DNA from: Flavobacterium pallidum
GTDB taxonomy: Bacteria; Bacteroidota; Bacteroidia; Flavobacteriales; Flavobacteriaceae
Reading direction: 5' to 3'
DNA: 64,000 bases
NCBI RefSeq assembly: GCF_003097535.1
Contig: NZ_CP029187.1
Coordinates: 1,736,001 to 1,800,000, forward strand
Shown: one piece after another, positions 27,556 to 36,792 of the stretch
Position numbering within the stretch: position 1 is the first letter of the stretch
How the letters are laid out: each line of letters starts with the position of its first letter
The notes under the pieces: generated by a model
What the model was told of the DNA's origin: nothing
What the model saw: only the letters and a program-made list of their open reading frames with translations
The model's database searches: none
Position numbers and translations under genes: made by a program

Positions 27556-28355
27556 ATAAAAAAGTTAAGAAAATTATCAGTTTTTTTTTCCCGAAAGGCA
27601 TACTGAAAGACAAAATCAAACTGTTTTTTTACAACGCCCTGAAGCCTAAAAACATCAGTTTTGGTTTAAAAACAGGTTTGCCGGGAACCATTTACAGGAC
27701 AACCTATAAAGATATTACGCTTTTTACACATGAAGCGTTATACCACATCGCCGATGATTTTAACTATTACCAACATTTTTACAATGTAAAGGATGGTGAT
27801 GTTGTGATTGATGCCGGAGCAAACTGCGGGCATCTTACTGTCCTTTTTTCAGCCTATGCGGGACAAAACGGAAAAGTTTACGCTTTTGAGCCTGACAGCA
27901 TCAATATCAAAAGGATATCCGAGAATATGGCCTTGAACGAGAATTTTCCCAAAAACATCAGGATTGAAGAGTTGCTGTTGTGGAACGAAAACAAAAAGAT
28001 TGGGTTTTATGAAGCCGGTACCGTAGCATCATCGGCAATTTATGTCCCTGATGACGCAAAATGCGTCCAAAAAGACGCGGTTACCATCGATTCATGGTGC
28101 GAAACCAACAATATCGGGCGCCTGGATTTCATTAAAATGGATATCGAAGGTGCAGAGATTGAAGCGCTCGATGGGTGTAAGAAAACAATTGCGGAATTGT
28201 CGCCGAATTTTGCCATTGCATCATACCATATGGTCAATGGGGAAATGACTTATATTAAAGTGGAAGATTTTTTCAGGCGTTTGGATTATCCTTTTAAAAC
28301 AGTAAGGTTCAGGGGCAACGAAATCATTACGTTTGCAGGACCTGCTATAAAATAA
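27552..28355 (+). CDS. FkbM family methyltransferase
   Basis: SAM-dependent O-methyltransferase of the FkbM family. The SAM-binding motif is VVIDAGANCGHLTVLFS near residue 78, followed by KVYAFEPDSIN; the family signature LDFIKMDIEGAEIEAL is intact. The basic N-terminus (KKVKKIISFFFPKG) precedes the domain. It probably methylates a hydroxyl on a sugar or acyl substituent. Starts inside the previous gene's stop (ATGA). Confidence 0.92.
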   Translation: MNKKVKKIISFFFPKGILKDKIKLFFYNALKPKNISFGLKTGLPGTIYRTTYKDITLFTHEALYHIADDFNYYQHFYNVKDGDVVIDAGANCGHLTVLFSAYAGQNGKVYAFEPDSINIKRISENMALNENFPKNIRIEELLLWNENKKIGFYEAGTVASSAIYVPDDAKCVQKDAVTIDSWCETNNIGRLDFIKMDIEGAEIEALDGCKKTIAELSPNFAIASYHMVNGEMTYIKVEDFFRRLDYPFKTVRFRGNEIITFAGPAIK

Positions 28356-28361
28356 AGATAT

Positions 28362-29918
28362 TTGATAGTCATTTACCATAGTAATGATCGGGCGGAAGCG
28401 TGTTTTGCCAATGGGGCCAAAATAGATATTGGCGTGGATCAGCCTGTGGTTAAATGCATTTTTGACCTGGCAAAGCAGTACCCGGATGAGATCCTGGCGT
28501 GGTGTAATTCCGGATTGAAAGACCATTTCAATACACAGGATATTGAAAGTTTTTTGTCTGCAAAAAACAAGCTCATTTCCTGCAATCCCGGAACGGATTT
28601 TTATTTAGGCAACCGTATAGGCTATGTGGAGGAATCGCCTTTTATCAACGTCAAAAAGGATGTCGTTTATCCCACCTGGCTGATGTCGGGCGACGCGGGT
28701 GCGGCTCATGCTGGTGTTTTTAACAGTGTCAGGAAATACAGTTCCTTACAAGAAGGATTGGATTATTTTCTGAATTCTACTGCCAAAAGATTTATGCCAT
28801 CCGGGTTGTTATGTTATGCTGAACCCGGACTTTTGAAGTACAAAAACACTACAGGTTCCGTGGCTTCCGGGAATTCGGAACTTTTCCGATTCGTAAGTCA
28901 GCATTACAAAAAGCAATGGGTGATCTTATTATTTTTAAATATTTGGATCTATGAAAGGAAGTTGCCCGTCCTTGCTTTCTTAAAATCTTTGTTATACAGG
29001 AAAAAAAGGGTAACGGACATTCATTTTGACAATTCAAAAACCAGCAGTAAAATCGCACCGGAAAGTGCCTGTATCGATGTCATCATCCCGACGATTGGCA
29101 GGAAAGATCATGTGTATGATATCTTGAAAGATCTTTCCATTCAAAGTAAAATGCCTGCGAAAGTAATTGTTATCGAGCAAAATCCGGATGTTGAAAGCCA
29201 TTCCGAACTGGATTTTATTGCGAACGAAGCCTGGCCTTTCCCCATCAAGCATATATTTACGCATCAATCCGGAGCCTGCAATGCGCGAAATATTGCTTTG
29301 GAGCATGTCGATGCAGATCTGGTGTTTTTTGCAGATGACGATATCCGGATTGAAAGCGATTTTATGAGTGACGTTTTAAAAAAAATGCTGCATTCCGAGG
29401 CCCAAGCGGTATCGGTAAACTGCCTGCTTAAAGGACAGGTTTCAACTTACAGGCATATTTTTCAGTGGCATAGTTTCGGGTCGGGCTGCAGTTTTGTTTT
29501 TAGTCGATTTTTAAAAGGCCTTCAATTTAATCCTGGATATGAATTCGGTTTTGGCGAAGATGCGGATTTTGGGATGCAATTGCGAAACTCAGGCTGCGAT
29601 ATCCTGTTTTTTCCAACACCGGATATCCTGCATTTAAAGGCTCCGGCTGGAGGATTCAGGATTAAGAAACGTTTGGCATGGCATGCTGATGAAATTCAAC
29701 CCAAACCTTCGCCAACAATCATGCTGCATATGCTTTTGCATTATACACCACAACAGCAAAGAAGTTACAAGACGACATTATTTTTCAAATATTACCGTAT
29801 TCAGCGTATAAAAAATCCGTGGGCATATTACCGCAGGTTTCAAAAACAATGGGACAGCAGTGTTTTTTGGGCTGAAGAATTGAAGAAAAACCCGGAGCTG
29901 AACCGGTTAAACAATTAA
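28362..29918 (+). CDS. GT2 glycosyltransferase with a long N-terminal domain, TTG start
   Basis: A 518-residue protein in two parts. Residues 1 to about 225 form an unassigned alpha/beta domain (IVIYHSND, ILAWCNSGL, PTWLMSGDAGAAHAG). From about residue 228 a GT2 catalytic domain follows (CIDVIIPTIGRKDHVYDIL, VVIEQNPD, HQSGACNARNIAL, VFFADDDI) with FGFGEDADFGMQLRNSG as the acceptor-site motif. No ATG is usable near the N-terminus; TTG 28362, six bases after the previous stop, starts directly on a beta-strand. The N-terminal domain may bind acceptor or be a second transferase. Confidence 0.82.
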   Translation: MIVIYHSNDRAEACFANGAKIDIGVDQPVVKCIFDLAKQYPDEILAWCNSGLKDHFNTQDIESFLSAKNKLISCNPGTDFYLGNRIGYVEESPFINVKKDVVYPTWLMSGDAGAAHAGVFNSVRKYSSLQEGLDYFLNSTAKRFMPSGLLCYAEPGLLKYKNTTGSVASGNSELFRFVSQHYKKQWVILLFLNIWIYERKLPVLAFLKSLLYRKKRVTDIHFDNSKTSSKIAPESACIDVIIPTIGRKDHVYDILKDLSIQSKMPAKVIVIEQNPDVESHSELDFIANEAWPFPIKHIFTHQSGACNARNIALEHVDADLVFFADDDIRIESDFMSDVLKKMLHSEAQAVSVNCLLKGQVSTYRHIFQWHSFGSGCSFVFSRFLKGLQFNPGYEFGFGEDADFGMQLRNSGCDILFFPTPDILHLKAPAGGFRIKKRLAWHADEIQPKPSPTIMLHMLLHYTPQQQRSYKTTLFFKYYRIQRIKNPWAYYRRFQKQWDSSVFWAEELKKNPELNRLNN

Positions 29919-29922
29919 ATAC

Positions 29923-30933
29923 ATGAAGTTTACGCTTATCATATGCACATACATGCGTCCTGGTCCTTTACTGACATTATTGGAATCGGTTCAAAATCAA
30001 AGCGTCCATCCTGATGAAATCCTTGTTATTGACGGCTCGGGCAATAATGAGACGCAGCAGGCAATTGCCAAAAATACTTTCAAAAACCTTCGTTACTTTT
30101 TAGTGCCGGCCGAGCATCGGGGTTTGACCAGGCAAAGGAATTTTGGCATAAGCCTGACCCATCCTGAACATGAATTTATAGCTTTTCTTGACGATGATAC
30201 CGTTTTGATGCCTGATTATTTTGAACACCTGAGGAATACCTTTGCGCAAAATCCGGACATTACCGGCGTAGGGGGGATAGCGGTAAACGAAAACAGGTGG
30301 GAGTTGCAGCAGCCAGGAATATTGTATAATCCTAAAAAGAGCTATAGTTTTGATGGGTATGTTTATAAAGAATCTCAGCGTAACATCGTCAGGAATTATT
30401 TGGGATTGCAAAGTGATTTGGGGCCCGGAATGCTGCCGGATTTTTTTCATGGCAGAACCTGCGGATTTCCGTTGACGGGCAAAATTTATGATGCACACCT
30501 TTTAATCGGACTGTCGTTTGCGTTCCGCCGCATTGTTTTTGAAAATATCAGTTTTTCAAAATATTTTGAAGGTTACGGACTTTATGAGGATGCAGATTTT
30601 TGTATCAGGGCGTTGCAATTCGGACGCAATGTCATTAATACCAAGGTGCAGCTCAATCATTTTCACAATCCATCCGGACGACCCAATCATTACAGGTATG
30701 GGAAAATGGTAGTGCGAAACGGATGGTATGTGTGGCGTGTAAAAAATCCCAATCCTTCGTTCCGGACCAGGATAAAATGGAATGTAATCACACTACTTTT
30801 AGCATTGATCAGATGTAGCAACATACTCAATACAAAAGAAACGAAAGCTGCATTTCAGGAATCAATGGGCAGGTTTTCAGGCTGGTTGATTTTAATATTC
30901 AATAAACCAATTCATTATGATGGCAAAAATTAA
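29923..30933 (+). CDS. Family 2 glycosyltransferase
   Basis: A 336-residue GT-A protein: FTLIICTYMRPGPLLTLLESV, EILVIDGSGNNET, EHRGLTRQRNFG and FLDDDTVLMPDY give the GT2 core with an intact DDD cluster; YGLYEDADFCIRA is the acceptor ED motif. A C-terminal hydrophobic/basic stretch (WNVITLLLALIRC) may attach it to the membrane. It overlaps the following membrane-protein gene by 17 bases. Confidence 0.9.
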   Translation: MKFTLIICTYMRPGPLLTLLESVQNQSVHPDEILVIDGSGNNETQQAIAKNTFKNLRYFLVPAEHRGLTRQRNFGISLTHPEHEFIAFLDDDTVLMPDYFEHLRNTFAQNPDITGVGGIAVNENRWELQQPGILYNPKKSYSFDGYVYKESQRNIVRNYLGLQSDLGPGMLPDFFHGRTCGFPLTGKIYDAHLLIGLSFAFRRIVFENISFSKYFEGYGLYEDADFCIRALQFGRNVINTKVQLNHFHNPSGRPNHYRYGKMVVRNGWYVWRVKNPNPSFRTRIKWNVITLLLALIRCSNILNTKETKAAFQESMGRFSGWLILIFNKPIHYDGKN

Positions 30934-32191
30934 TACGAAATTATTCCCGCTGTTGAATGTGCTTTTTCTCTTGGCCAACTTGGGTTTGCAATTTGTAAAT
31001 TTTAAATTCTTTTTTTTAAATCCACTATCAAATGCTGATGAAGGGGGATACTTAAGACAGGTTTCACAAGGAAATGTATCATGGTCGTATATCTCAGGTT
31101 CTTTCAGCCAGCCATATACATTTTTGGGTTGCATACTGGATTTCTTCATTAAAGACGCGGCTTTGAGCAACAGGATTGTGAGCCTCATCTTTGGAATGGC
31201 TTTAGTACTATTCTTATTTTTTTATTTCAGAAAGCATAAATCGACAATATTTACTGAAAACCCTAAATTTTGGAATGATTTTGCCCTCTTTAATATATTC
31301 TTTGCGGTGGTAACGATCATCCGCGGGCATTTTCAAGGGACACCGGACATGACTTCAACTTTTTTCACCGTCATAGGGTTTATAATGTTGATCGAGATTA
31401 TATTCAATCACGCACGCGATAAAAAAGTATGGCTTATCGGGCTGTTTTTTGCATTAGCATTTACAGCAAGACCTACTTTTCTGGTCATGATGGTAGCTTT
31501 TTTATTGACATTATTATTGTTTTACAGAAAAGCATTAATCGGAAAACCATTGCTTCTAACGGGAGTTTTTTTTGCAGCATTTACCGCAGCAATCAATTTA
31601 TATCCAATAACCGAAAAAGGGAATATTGTATTGGATGTCAAAGAAATTCCGGAAAGTGTAGGTACCAATTGGTTTGAAATGAATTATCTCATGGCAAAAA
31701 AGTGGGATGCAGGCGAAATCCCACGTACACAATGGTTGTCTTCTGCGGAGGTCATGAATTTCAAAAAAATGAATCCTGATCATGTATTTCCAAAAAATCA
31801 TTTTGATTTGCTGATAAGGGAACCTGGATTATATTCAAGACAAATGCTGAGAATGGGAAGTATTTCAATTTATTCCTCGTTCAGATATTTATACTTGTTC
31901 TTTCCGTTTTTGCTCCTATTGCCATTCGTAAGAAAAAAATATTCCGATCAAGACTATCGAAGGAAAGCGGGATTTATAATATGCTTCTATTTTTCAGCTT
32001 TATTCATATATATGTTCTTTGCGGTTAAGTTAATGGAATTCAGATGGATGCACGCCATGTTGGCTGTATACATATTTTATGCGCTGGACTTTCTGAAATA
32101 CGTTCCGCAAAAGCAGAGGTTGTTGCTATTCAATGGTACATTTGTACTCGGTATCCTTTTTTGTATCGTAGCTGCTTTTCGCGGAGTTTAG
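30917..32191 (+). CDS. Polytopic membrane protein, GT-C / GT39-like
   Basis: A 424-residue integral membrane protein with about ten hydrophobic segments (for example VLFLLANLGLQFVNFKFFF, IVSLIFGMALVLFLFFYF, GLFFALAFTARPTFLVMM). The first periplasmic loop carries NADEGGYLR, the acidic motif position expected of GT-C enzymes that use polyprenyl-phosphate sugars. It could glycosylate the polymer outside the membrane; a flippase is less likely given the acidic loop. The 126-bp gap that follows shows no clear promoter or terminator. Confidence 0.72.
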   Translation: MMAKINTKLFPLLNVLFLLANLGLQFVNFKFFFLNPLSNADEGGYLRQVSQGNVSWSYISGSFSQPYTFLGCILDFFIKDAALSNRIVSLIFGMALVLFLFFYFRKHKSTIFTENPKFWNDFALFNIFFAVVTIIRGHFQGTPDMTSTFFTVIGFIMLIEIIFNHARDKKVWLIGLFFALAFTARPTFLVMMVAFLLTLLLFYRKALIGKPLLLTGVFFAAFTAAINLYPITEKGNIVLDVKEIPESVGTNWFEMNYLMAKKWDAGEIPRTQWLSSAEVMNFKKMNPDHVFPKNHFDLLIREPGLYSRQMLRMGSISIYSSFRYLYLFFPFLLLLPFVRKKYSDQDYRRKAGFIICFYFSALFIYMFFAVKLMEFRWMHAMLAVYIFYALDFLKYVPQKQRLLLFNGTFVLGILFCIVAAFRGV

Positions 32192-32317
32192 ATTGACAGG
32201 TCCAATCAAATGAGGCATAAAATTGCCAATTGTTGAATTTAACGATATATTTACCATCCTTAATAAGGTGTATAATCCGCAGCATGAATATTAGTAATAA
32301 CGCTGTATCACAACAAG

Positions 32318-33124
32318 ATGAAAACAACTTCCGAAATCCTTGAAATCAATAAAAAGCAGAAAGATTTTTACAATAATGTGAAGCAGAATTTCCTGACACG
32401 CATGTGGGCAGGTTTCCGAAACGGGCTGCTTAATAAAATCAGGAAAAATATCGGCGTACAGGACCAGGTTTATGGCCTGCATAAAGTCTGGTTTGGCGAT
32501 TTGTCGCAAAAAAAGGTACTCGACCTGGGATGCTTTTCCGGTAACAATCTCTCTACATTTCTCGCAAAAAACTCGAAAAGCTATACAGGGATCGACCTGA
32601 GCGATCAGGCAATTGAGCGATTGAAGGAAAAAATCCAGTCGTTTCCTGGTGCAAAGGCTGAGGCAGTAGACTTTCTTTCGGAAGAATTCAGCGAAAAGGA
32701 TTTTGACTTGATCTATGCCTATGGTGTGTTGCATCACTTCCCTAGCATTGATATCCTGATAAGCAGGCTGAATGAGAAATTAAGTGCAAAAGGGCAGATC
32801 ATCAGCTACGACCCACTACAAACCAGCAAACCGATTTGGATCCTCAGGACATTATACAGGCCATTTCAGTCAGATGCCGATTGGGAATGGCCATTTACAA
32901 AAAAGGTATATTACAAGTTGAGTAAGGAATTTAATATCGTGGAAAGGCACGGTATCTTAGGGAAGTCAAAATGGATCACGCTTTTGAACATCCTCCCGAT
33001 CGGCAGCGCCAGAAAAGTAAACATTGGTCAAAAATGGCATCAACAGGATTGGGAAAATTCGGAAAGAAATGATGCAGTATTGTTCCGCTGTATGCATTTG
33101 ACGATGTTGATGCAGAAGAAATAA
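32318..33124 (+). CDS. Class I SAM-dependent methyltransferase
   Basis: A 268-residue methyltransferase. Motif I is VLDLGCFSGNNLSTFLA near residue 67; YTGIDLSDQAIERL gives the ribose-binding acidic residue and FDLIYAYGVLHHF is motif IV/post-I. Substrate unknown; probably a sugar or chain-terminal methylation, since Wzt-type exporters with C-terminal domains often recognise capped chain ends. Confidence 0.9.
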   Translation: MKTTSEILEINKKQKDFYNNVKQNFLTRMWAGFRNGLLNKIRKNIGVQDQVYGLHKVWFGDLSQKKVLDLGCFSGNNLSTFLAKNSKSYTGIDLSDQAIERLKEKIQSFPGAKAEAVDFLSEEFSEKDFDLIYAYGVLHHFPSIDILISRLNEKLSAKGQIISYDPLQTSKPIWILRTLYRPFQSDADWEWPFTKKVYYKLSKEFNIVERHGILGKSKWITLLNILPIGSARKVNIGQKWHQQDWENSERNDAVLFRCMHLTMLMQKK

Positions 33125-33131
33125 CAATTTC

Positions 33132-34244
33132 ATGAAGTTTTTAATCGTTTCCCATGTACCGCATAAATATGTCAACGGACAATACTATGGTTATGCACCG
33201 TATGTGCGTGAAATGAATATCTGGCTCAAGTATGTCGATAAACTAATTGTCATCGCACCCTTGTCCAGTGAGCCGCTAACGGCCGTAGACCAAAATTATG
33301 ACCACAGCGATATTTGCTTTAAAGCCGTTCCGTCATTCAATTTACTCGGATTGACATCGATTTTGAACGCATTGATCTCAATGCCCAAAATTACATTCAG
33401 GATGTTTTTTGCAATGCGTCGTGCCGATCATATACACCTTAGGTGTCCCGGAAATATGGGGCTCATCGGTTGTTTGGTTCAGATTTTATTTCCATTAAAG
33501 AAGAAAACAGCCAAATATGCGGGAAACTGGGATCCTGATTCCCGGCAGCCTTGGAGTTACAAATTGCAGCGCCGGATTCTCAACAATACTTTCCTGACCA
33601 GGAATATCAAGGTTTTGGTTTATGGCGAATGGCCCGATTCGGGTAAAAATATCAAGCCTTTCTTTACGGCTACTTATAGTGAAAATGAAGTCAAGCCACT
33701 GCATCAGGAGACGGTAAATATCTTAAAGTTTGTATTTGCCGGGGGACTGGTTTCAGGGAAAAATCCCAAATATGCCGTAAATTTGGTAAAGATACTTCAT
33801 GAACAGGGCAAACAGGTCAGGCTCGATTTATACGGCGATGGCCCTTTATATCAACCTATAAGTGAATTTATTACAGCCAACAGGCTCGAAAACCAGATTA
33901 AGCTGCATGGCAATCAAAGTAAGGAAATTTTGAAAGAGGCGTTTATACAGGCACAATTTGTAATACTGCCTTCCGATAGTGAAGGTTGGCCTAAAGCCGT
34001 TGCTGAGGGAATGTTTTGGGGATGTGTGCCACTTGCGACCAGCGTTTCCTGTGTTCCAATGATGCTCGGGCATGGGAAACGTGGCCTGTTGCTTTCCATG
34101 GATTTAATAAAAGATGGTCAATCTGTAACGGCATTGTTGGACAATCCTGACAATTTTATTGGCAAAGGTGTGGACGCAGCGGCCTGGTCCAGACAATTTA
34201 CTACTGAAGTTTTTGAAACTGAAATAAAAAAGCTGCTGCAATAA
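33132..34244 (+). CDS. GT4-type glycosyltransferase
   Basis: GT-B enzyme of 370 residues. FLIVSHVPHKYVNGQYYGYAPYV at the N-terminus, KFVFAGGLVSGKNPKYAV, RLDLYGDGPLYQPI and ILPSDSEGWPKAVAEGMFWGCVP in the donor domain (E-x7-E). It starts eight bases after the methyltransferase and two bases before the next GT4 gene. Donor unknown. Confidence 0.9.
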   Translation: MKFLIVSHVPHKYVNGQYYGYAPYVREMNIWLKYVDKLIVIAPLSSEPLTAVDQNYDHSDICFKAVPSFNLLGLTSILNALISMPKITFRMFFAMRRADHIHLRCPGNMGLIGCLVQILFPLKKKTAKYAGNWDPDSRQPWSYKLQRRILNNTFLTRNIKVLVYGEWPDSGKNIKPFFTATYSENEVKPLHQETVNILKFVFAGGLVSGKNPKYAVNLVKILHEQGKQVRLDLYGDGPLYQPISEFITANRLENQIKLHGNQSKEILKEAFIQAQFVILPSDSEGWPKAVAEGMFWGCVPLATSVSCVPMMLGHGKRGLLLSMDLIKDGQSVTALLDNPDNFIGKGVDAAAWSRQFTTEVFETEIKKLLQ

Positions 34245-34246
34245 TC

Positions 34247-35329
34247 ATGAGAATACTACAGGTAATAGATTCGCTCGAGGCTGGAGGTGCTGAAATGATG
34301 GCGGTGAATTATGCCAACGCGCTATCGTCAAAATTGGATTTTTCCGGAATTGTGGCCACCCGCAGGGAAGGAAGCCTTAAAGCGCACTTAAATCCCAATA
34401 TGCCTTATCTTTTTCTTAATAGGAAGCGTACGTTTGATTTCAAGGCTGTATGGAAGCTAAAAAAATTCTGTGAGTCGCACCAGGTGGAGTTCCTTCATGC
34501 CCACAGTAGCTCGTATGCGATTGCCTGCATGGTTAAAATGATTCATCCCCGCATCAAGATCATATGGCACGACCATGATGGCATGAGTGAATTCCTGGAC
34601 CAACGAAAGGCAGGTATGCTCAGGATTGCGTCAATTTTTTTTTCCGGCATCATCACCGTTAATGAACTATTGAAAACCTGGGATGCGGCCCATCTTTATT
34701 GTAAAAATGTAATTTACCTTCCTAATTTTTTCAGGCCGCAGGAACCTACCGGGAAGTTTACGATCCTGAAAGGAATTGAAGGGAAAAGGATCCTCTGCCT
34801 TGCTAACTTACGGCCGCAGAAAAATCACCAGATGCTCATTGAGGTAGCATTGCTGCTAAGAAGCCAGCTTCCGGAATGGAGTTTTCATCTGGTGGGAAAA
34901 GATTTTGAAGATCATTATTCTGATGCCATAAAACGAATGGTTGCTACCCATAACCTTTCTGAACAGGTGTACCTTTATGGTTCAATACACGATGTCAGCC
35001 ATGTTATTGGACAATCGGAAATTTGCATACTGACTTCCTCATCGGAAGGGCTGCCTGTATCGTTATTGGAATATGGCTTTGCAAAAAAAGCGGTTGTAGT
35101 TACAAATGTTGGGGAAATCAAAGCAATTGTGGTTAATGATTATTCAGGGTTTATCATAAAACCCGATGATGTCGCAGGTTTTGTAGAGGCAATCAAAGCG
35201 TTGGCCGGGAATCAAGCCCTGCGACTGAAATTTGGTGAAAACCTCCATGCCACTGTGCAGGAGAAGCATTCGGATGATACGGTAATCCAGTCCTACATTG
35301 ACTGGTTAAAAAATATTTGCAATGAATGA
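34247..35329 (+). CDS. GT4-type glycosyltransferase
   Basis: GT-B enzyme of 360 residues with the typical start ILQVIDSLEAGGAEMMAVNYA. The acceptor domain has IIWHDHDG; the donor domain has ILCLANLRPQKNHQMLIEVA, FHLVGKDFED and ILTSSSEGLPVSLLEYGFAKKAVV. It overlaps the ligase/polymerase gene by eight bases. Confidence 0.93.
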   Translation: MRILQVIDSLEAGGAEMMAVNYANALSSKLDFSGIVATRREGSLKAHLNPNMPYLFLNRKRTFDFKAVWKLKKFCESHQVEFLHAHSSSYAIACMVKMIHPRIKIIWHDHDGMSEFLDQRKAGMLRIASIFFSGIITVNELLKTWDAAHLYCKNVIYLPNFFRPQEPTGKFTILKGIEGKRILCLANLRPQKNHQMLIEVALLLRSQLPEWSFHLVGKDFEDHYSDAIKRMVATHNLSEQVYLYGSIHDVSHVIGQSEICILTSSSEGLPVSLLEYGFAKKAVVVTNVGEIKAIVVNDYSGFIIKPDDVAGFVEAIKALAGNQALRLKFGENLHATVQEKHSDDTVIQSYIDWLKNICNE

Positions 35330-36683
35330 AAAAACAATCCGCTACGTTCCGCTCCTCTTAATTCATGTAGCCATTGCCATTATAGTATTTTTGCTTCCTT
35401 TCCTCGCAAAGGTATTGTCATTATTTGTCCTTTTTTGGGGAATAATTTATGTAGTGAAGAAGCGGAATAAGGGAAATGAAGTCCTAATAGTAGCAGCATA
35501 CATCACTGGGCTTGAGGTTTTTTTACGATGTACAGATGGTTTGATTATATACGAATTTGCGAAATATGGTGTGTCATTGATGATTTTCATCGGGATGTTT
35601 TACAGTGGTTTTTCAAAGAATGCGATTCCATATTGGATTTATCTACTTTTGCTAATCCCAAGTGTTATCATTGCCGCCTTCGTTTTGAATTCCTCTATGG
35701 AAGACAGGAAAATCATTTCGTTCGTAATTTCAGGACCATTATGCCTCGGTGTTTGTTCATTGTACACTTATAAGCGTATGATAACATATGAGCAGATGCA
35801 TAAAATCCTGCTGGCCTTAGGGATGCCCATCATATGCCTTACGGTTTACCTCTTTCTTTATAACCCAAGTGTCAGGGATGTGATTACGGGTACCGACTCC
35901 AATGCTATGACTTCAGGCGGATTCGGGCCTAATCAGGTATCAACAGCATTGGGAATAGGGATTTTTATTTTTGTCCTCAGGGCTATCCTGCAGTCAAAAA
36001 CCAACTTTATGGTACTCATAAATATTTTGATAGCCTGCACAATTGCCTTCAGGGGAATCGTGACATTTTCAAGAGGAGGCGTAATTACCGCCATTGCTAT
36101 GATTGTGTTATTAATTTTCGGCGTTTATTCTCGAAGTAAGGGTAAGGCTAAGGTTAAAATGCATTATTTCATAGTAGGTACCCTGGTATGCGCTTTTTTA
36201 ATTTGGACATATAGTATTTCCCAGACAAATGGTCTCATAGAAAACCGTTACGCCAATAAAGATGCGGCAGGGAGGGTAAAGGAAAGTAAATTCACAGGCC
36301 GCGAAGATTTGGCCAAGACAGAATTAAATGCATTTTACGAAAACCCAATCCTGGGGGTTGGTGTAGGGAAATCCATAGAAATCCGGGAAGCTGAAACAGG
36401 AATAAATGCCGCCTCACACAATGAAATTACGAGATTATTGGCTGAACACGGATCACTGGGGATTTTGATGTTACTGATACTCTTTGTCACACCTATAATT
36501 CTTCATCTGGACAATCGGGCGAATTTTTTCATGTTCCCTATTCTTTTTTTCTGGCTCCTTACCATAAACCATGCGGCGATGCGGATAGCCGCCCCTGCCT
36601 TTGTATATTCACTCTCATTGCTCAAGGTCGAAATGGGTTATTCTCCACGGAAAAAACCAAGAGCAGTTAAACACTTAAGATAG
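35322..36683 (+). CDS. O-antigen ligase/polymerase family membrane protein
   Basis: A 453-residue polytopic protein with about ten to twelve hydrophobic segments and a large periplasmic loop (about residues 300-370) holding the Wzy_C/WaaL-type segment RGVVTFSRGG before it and NPILGVGVGKS...ASHNEITRLLAEHG within it; the conserved Arg and His fit the O-antigen ligase family. With a Wzt ABC exporter in the same locus, a ligase joining finished polymer to lipid A-core is the simpler reading; a Wzy polymerase cannot be excluded by sequence. Confidence 0.88.
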   Translation: MNEKTIRYVPLLLIHVAIAIIVFLLPFLAKVLSLFVLFWGIIYVVKKRNKGNEVLIVAAYITGLEVFLRCTDGLIIYEFAKYGVSLMIFIGMFYSGFSKNAIPYWIYLLLLIPSVIIAAFVLNSSMEDRKIISFVISGPLCLGVCSLYTYKRMITYEQMHKILLALGMPIICLTVYLFLYNPSVRDVITGTDSNAMTSGGFGPNQVSTALGIGIFIFVLRAILQSKTNFMVLINILIACTIAFRGIVTFSRGGVITAIAMIVLLIFGVYSRSKGKAKVKMHYFIVGTLVCAFLIWTYSISQTNGLIENRYANKDAAGRVKESKFTGREDLAKTELNAFYENPILGVGVGKSIEIREAETGINAASHNEITRLLAEHGSLGILMLLILFVTPIILHLDNRANFFMFPILFFWLLTINHAAMRIAAPAFVYSLSLLKVEMGYSPRKKPRAVKHLR

Positions 36684-36792
36684 CAGTCGTTCATAACGTG
36701 TTAGTAAAAGCCGCTAAGTTTAAACGTAAGCTTAAATCTTATTCGTCCGAAAAGGTTAAATTGCGGCATATTCGTTTTTAATTTTCCAACAA

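Noticed and set aside
36684..36792. Promoter for the sugar-1-phosphate transferase gene
   Set aside because: No TAnnTTTG match in the gap; TATTCGTT is the nearest and lacks the core.
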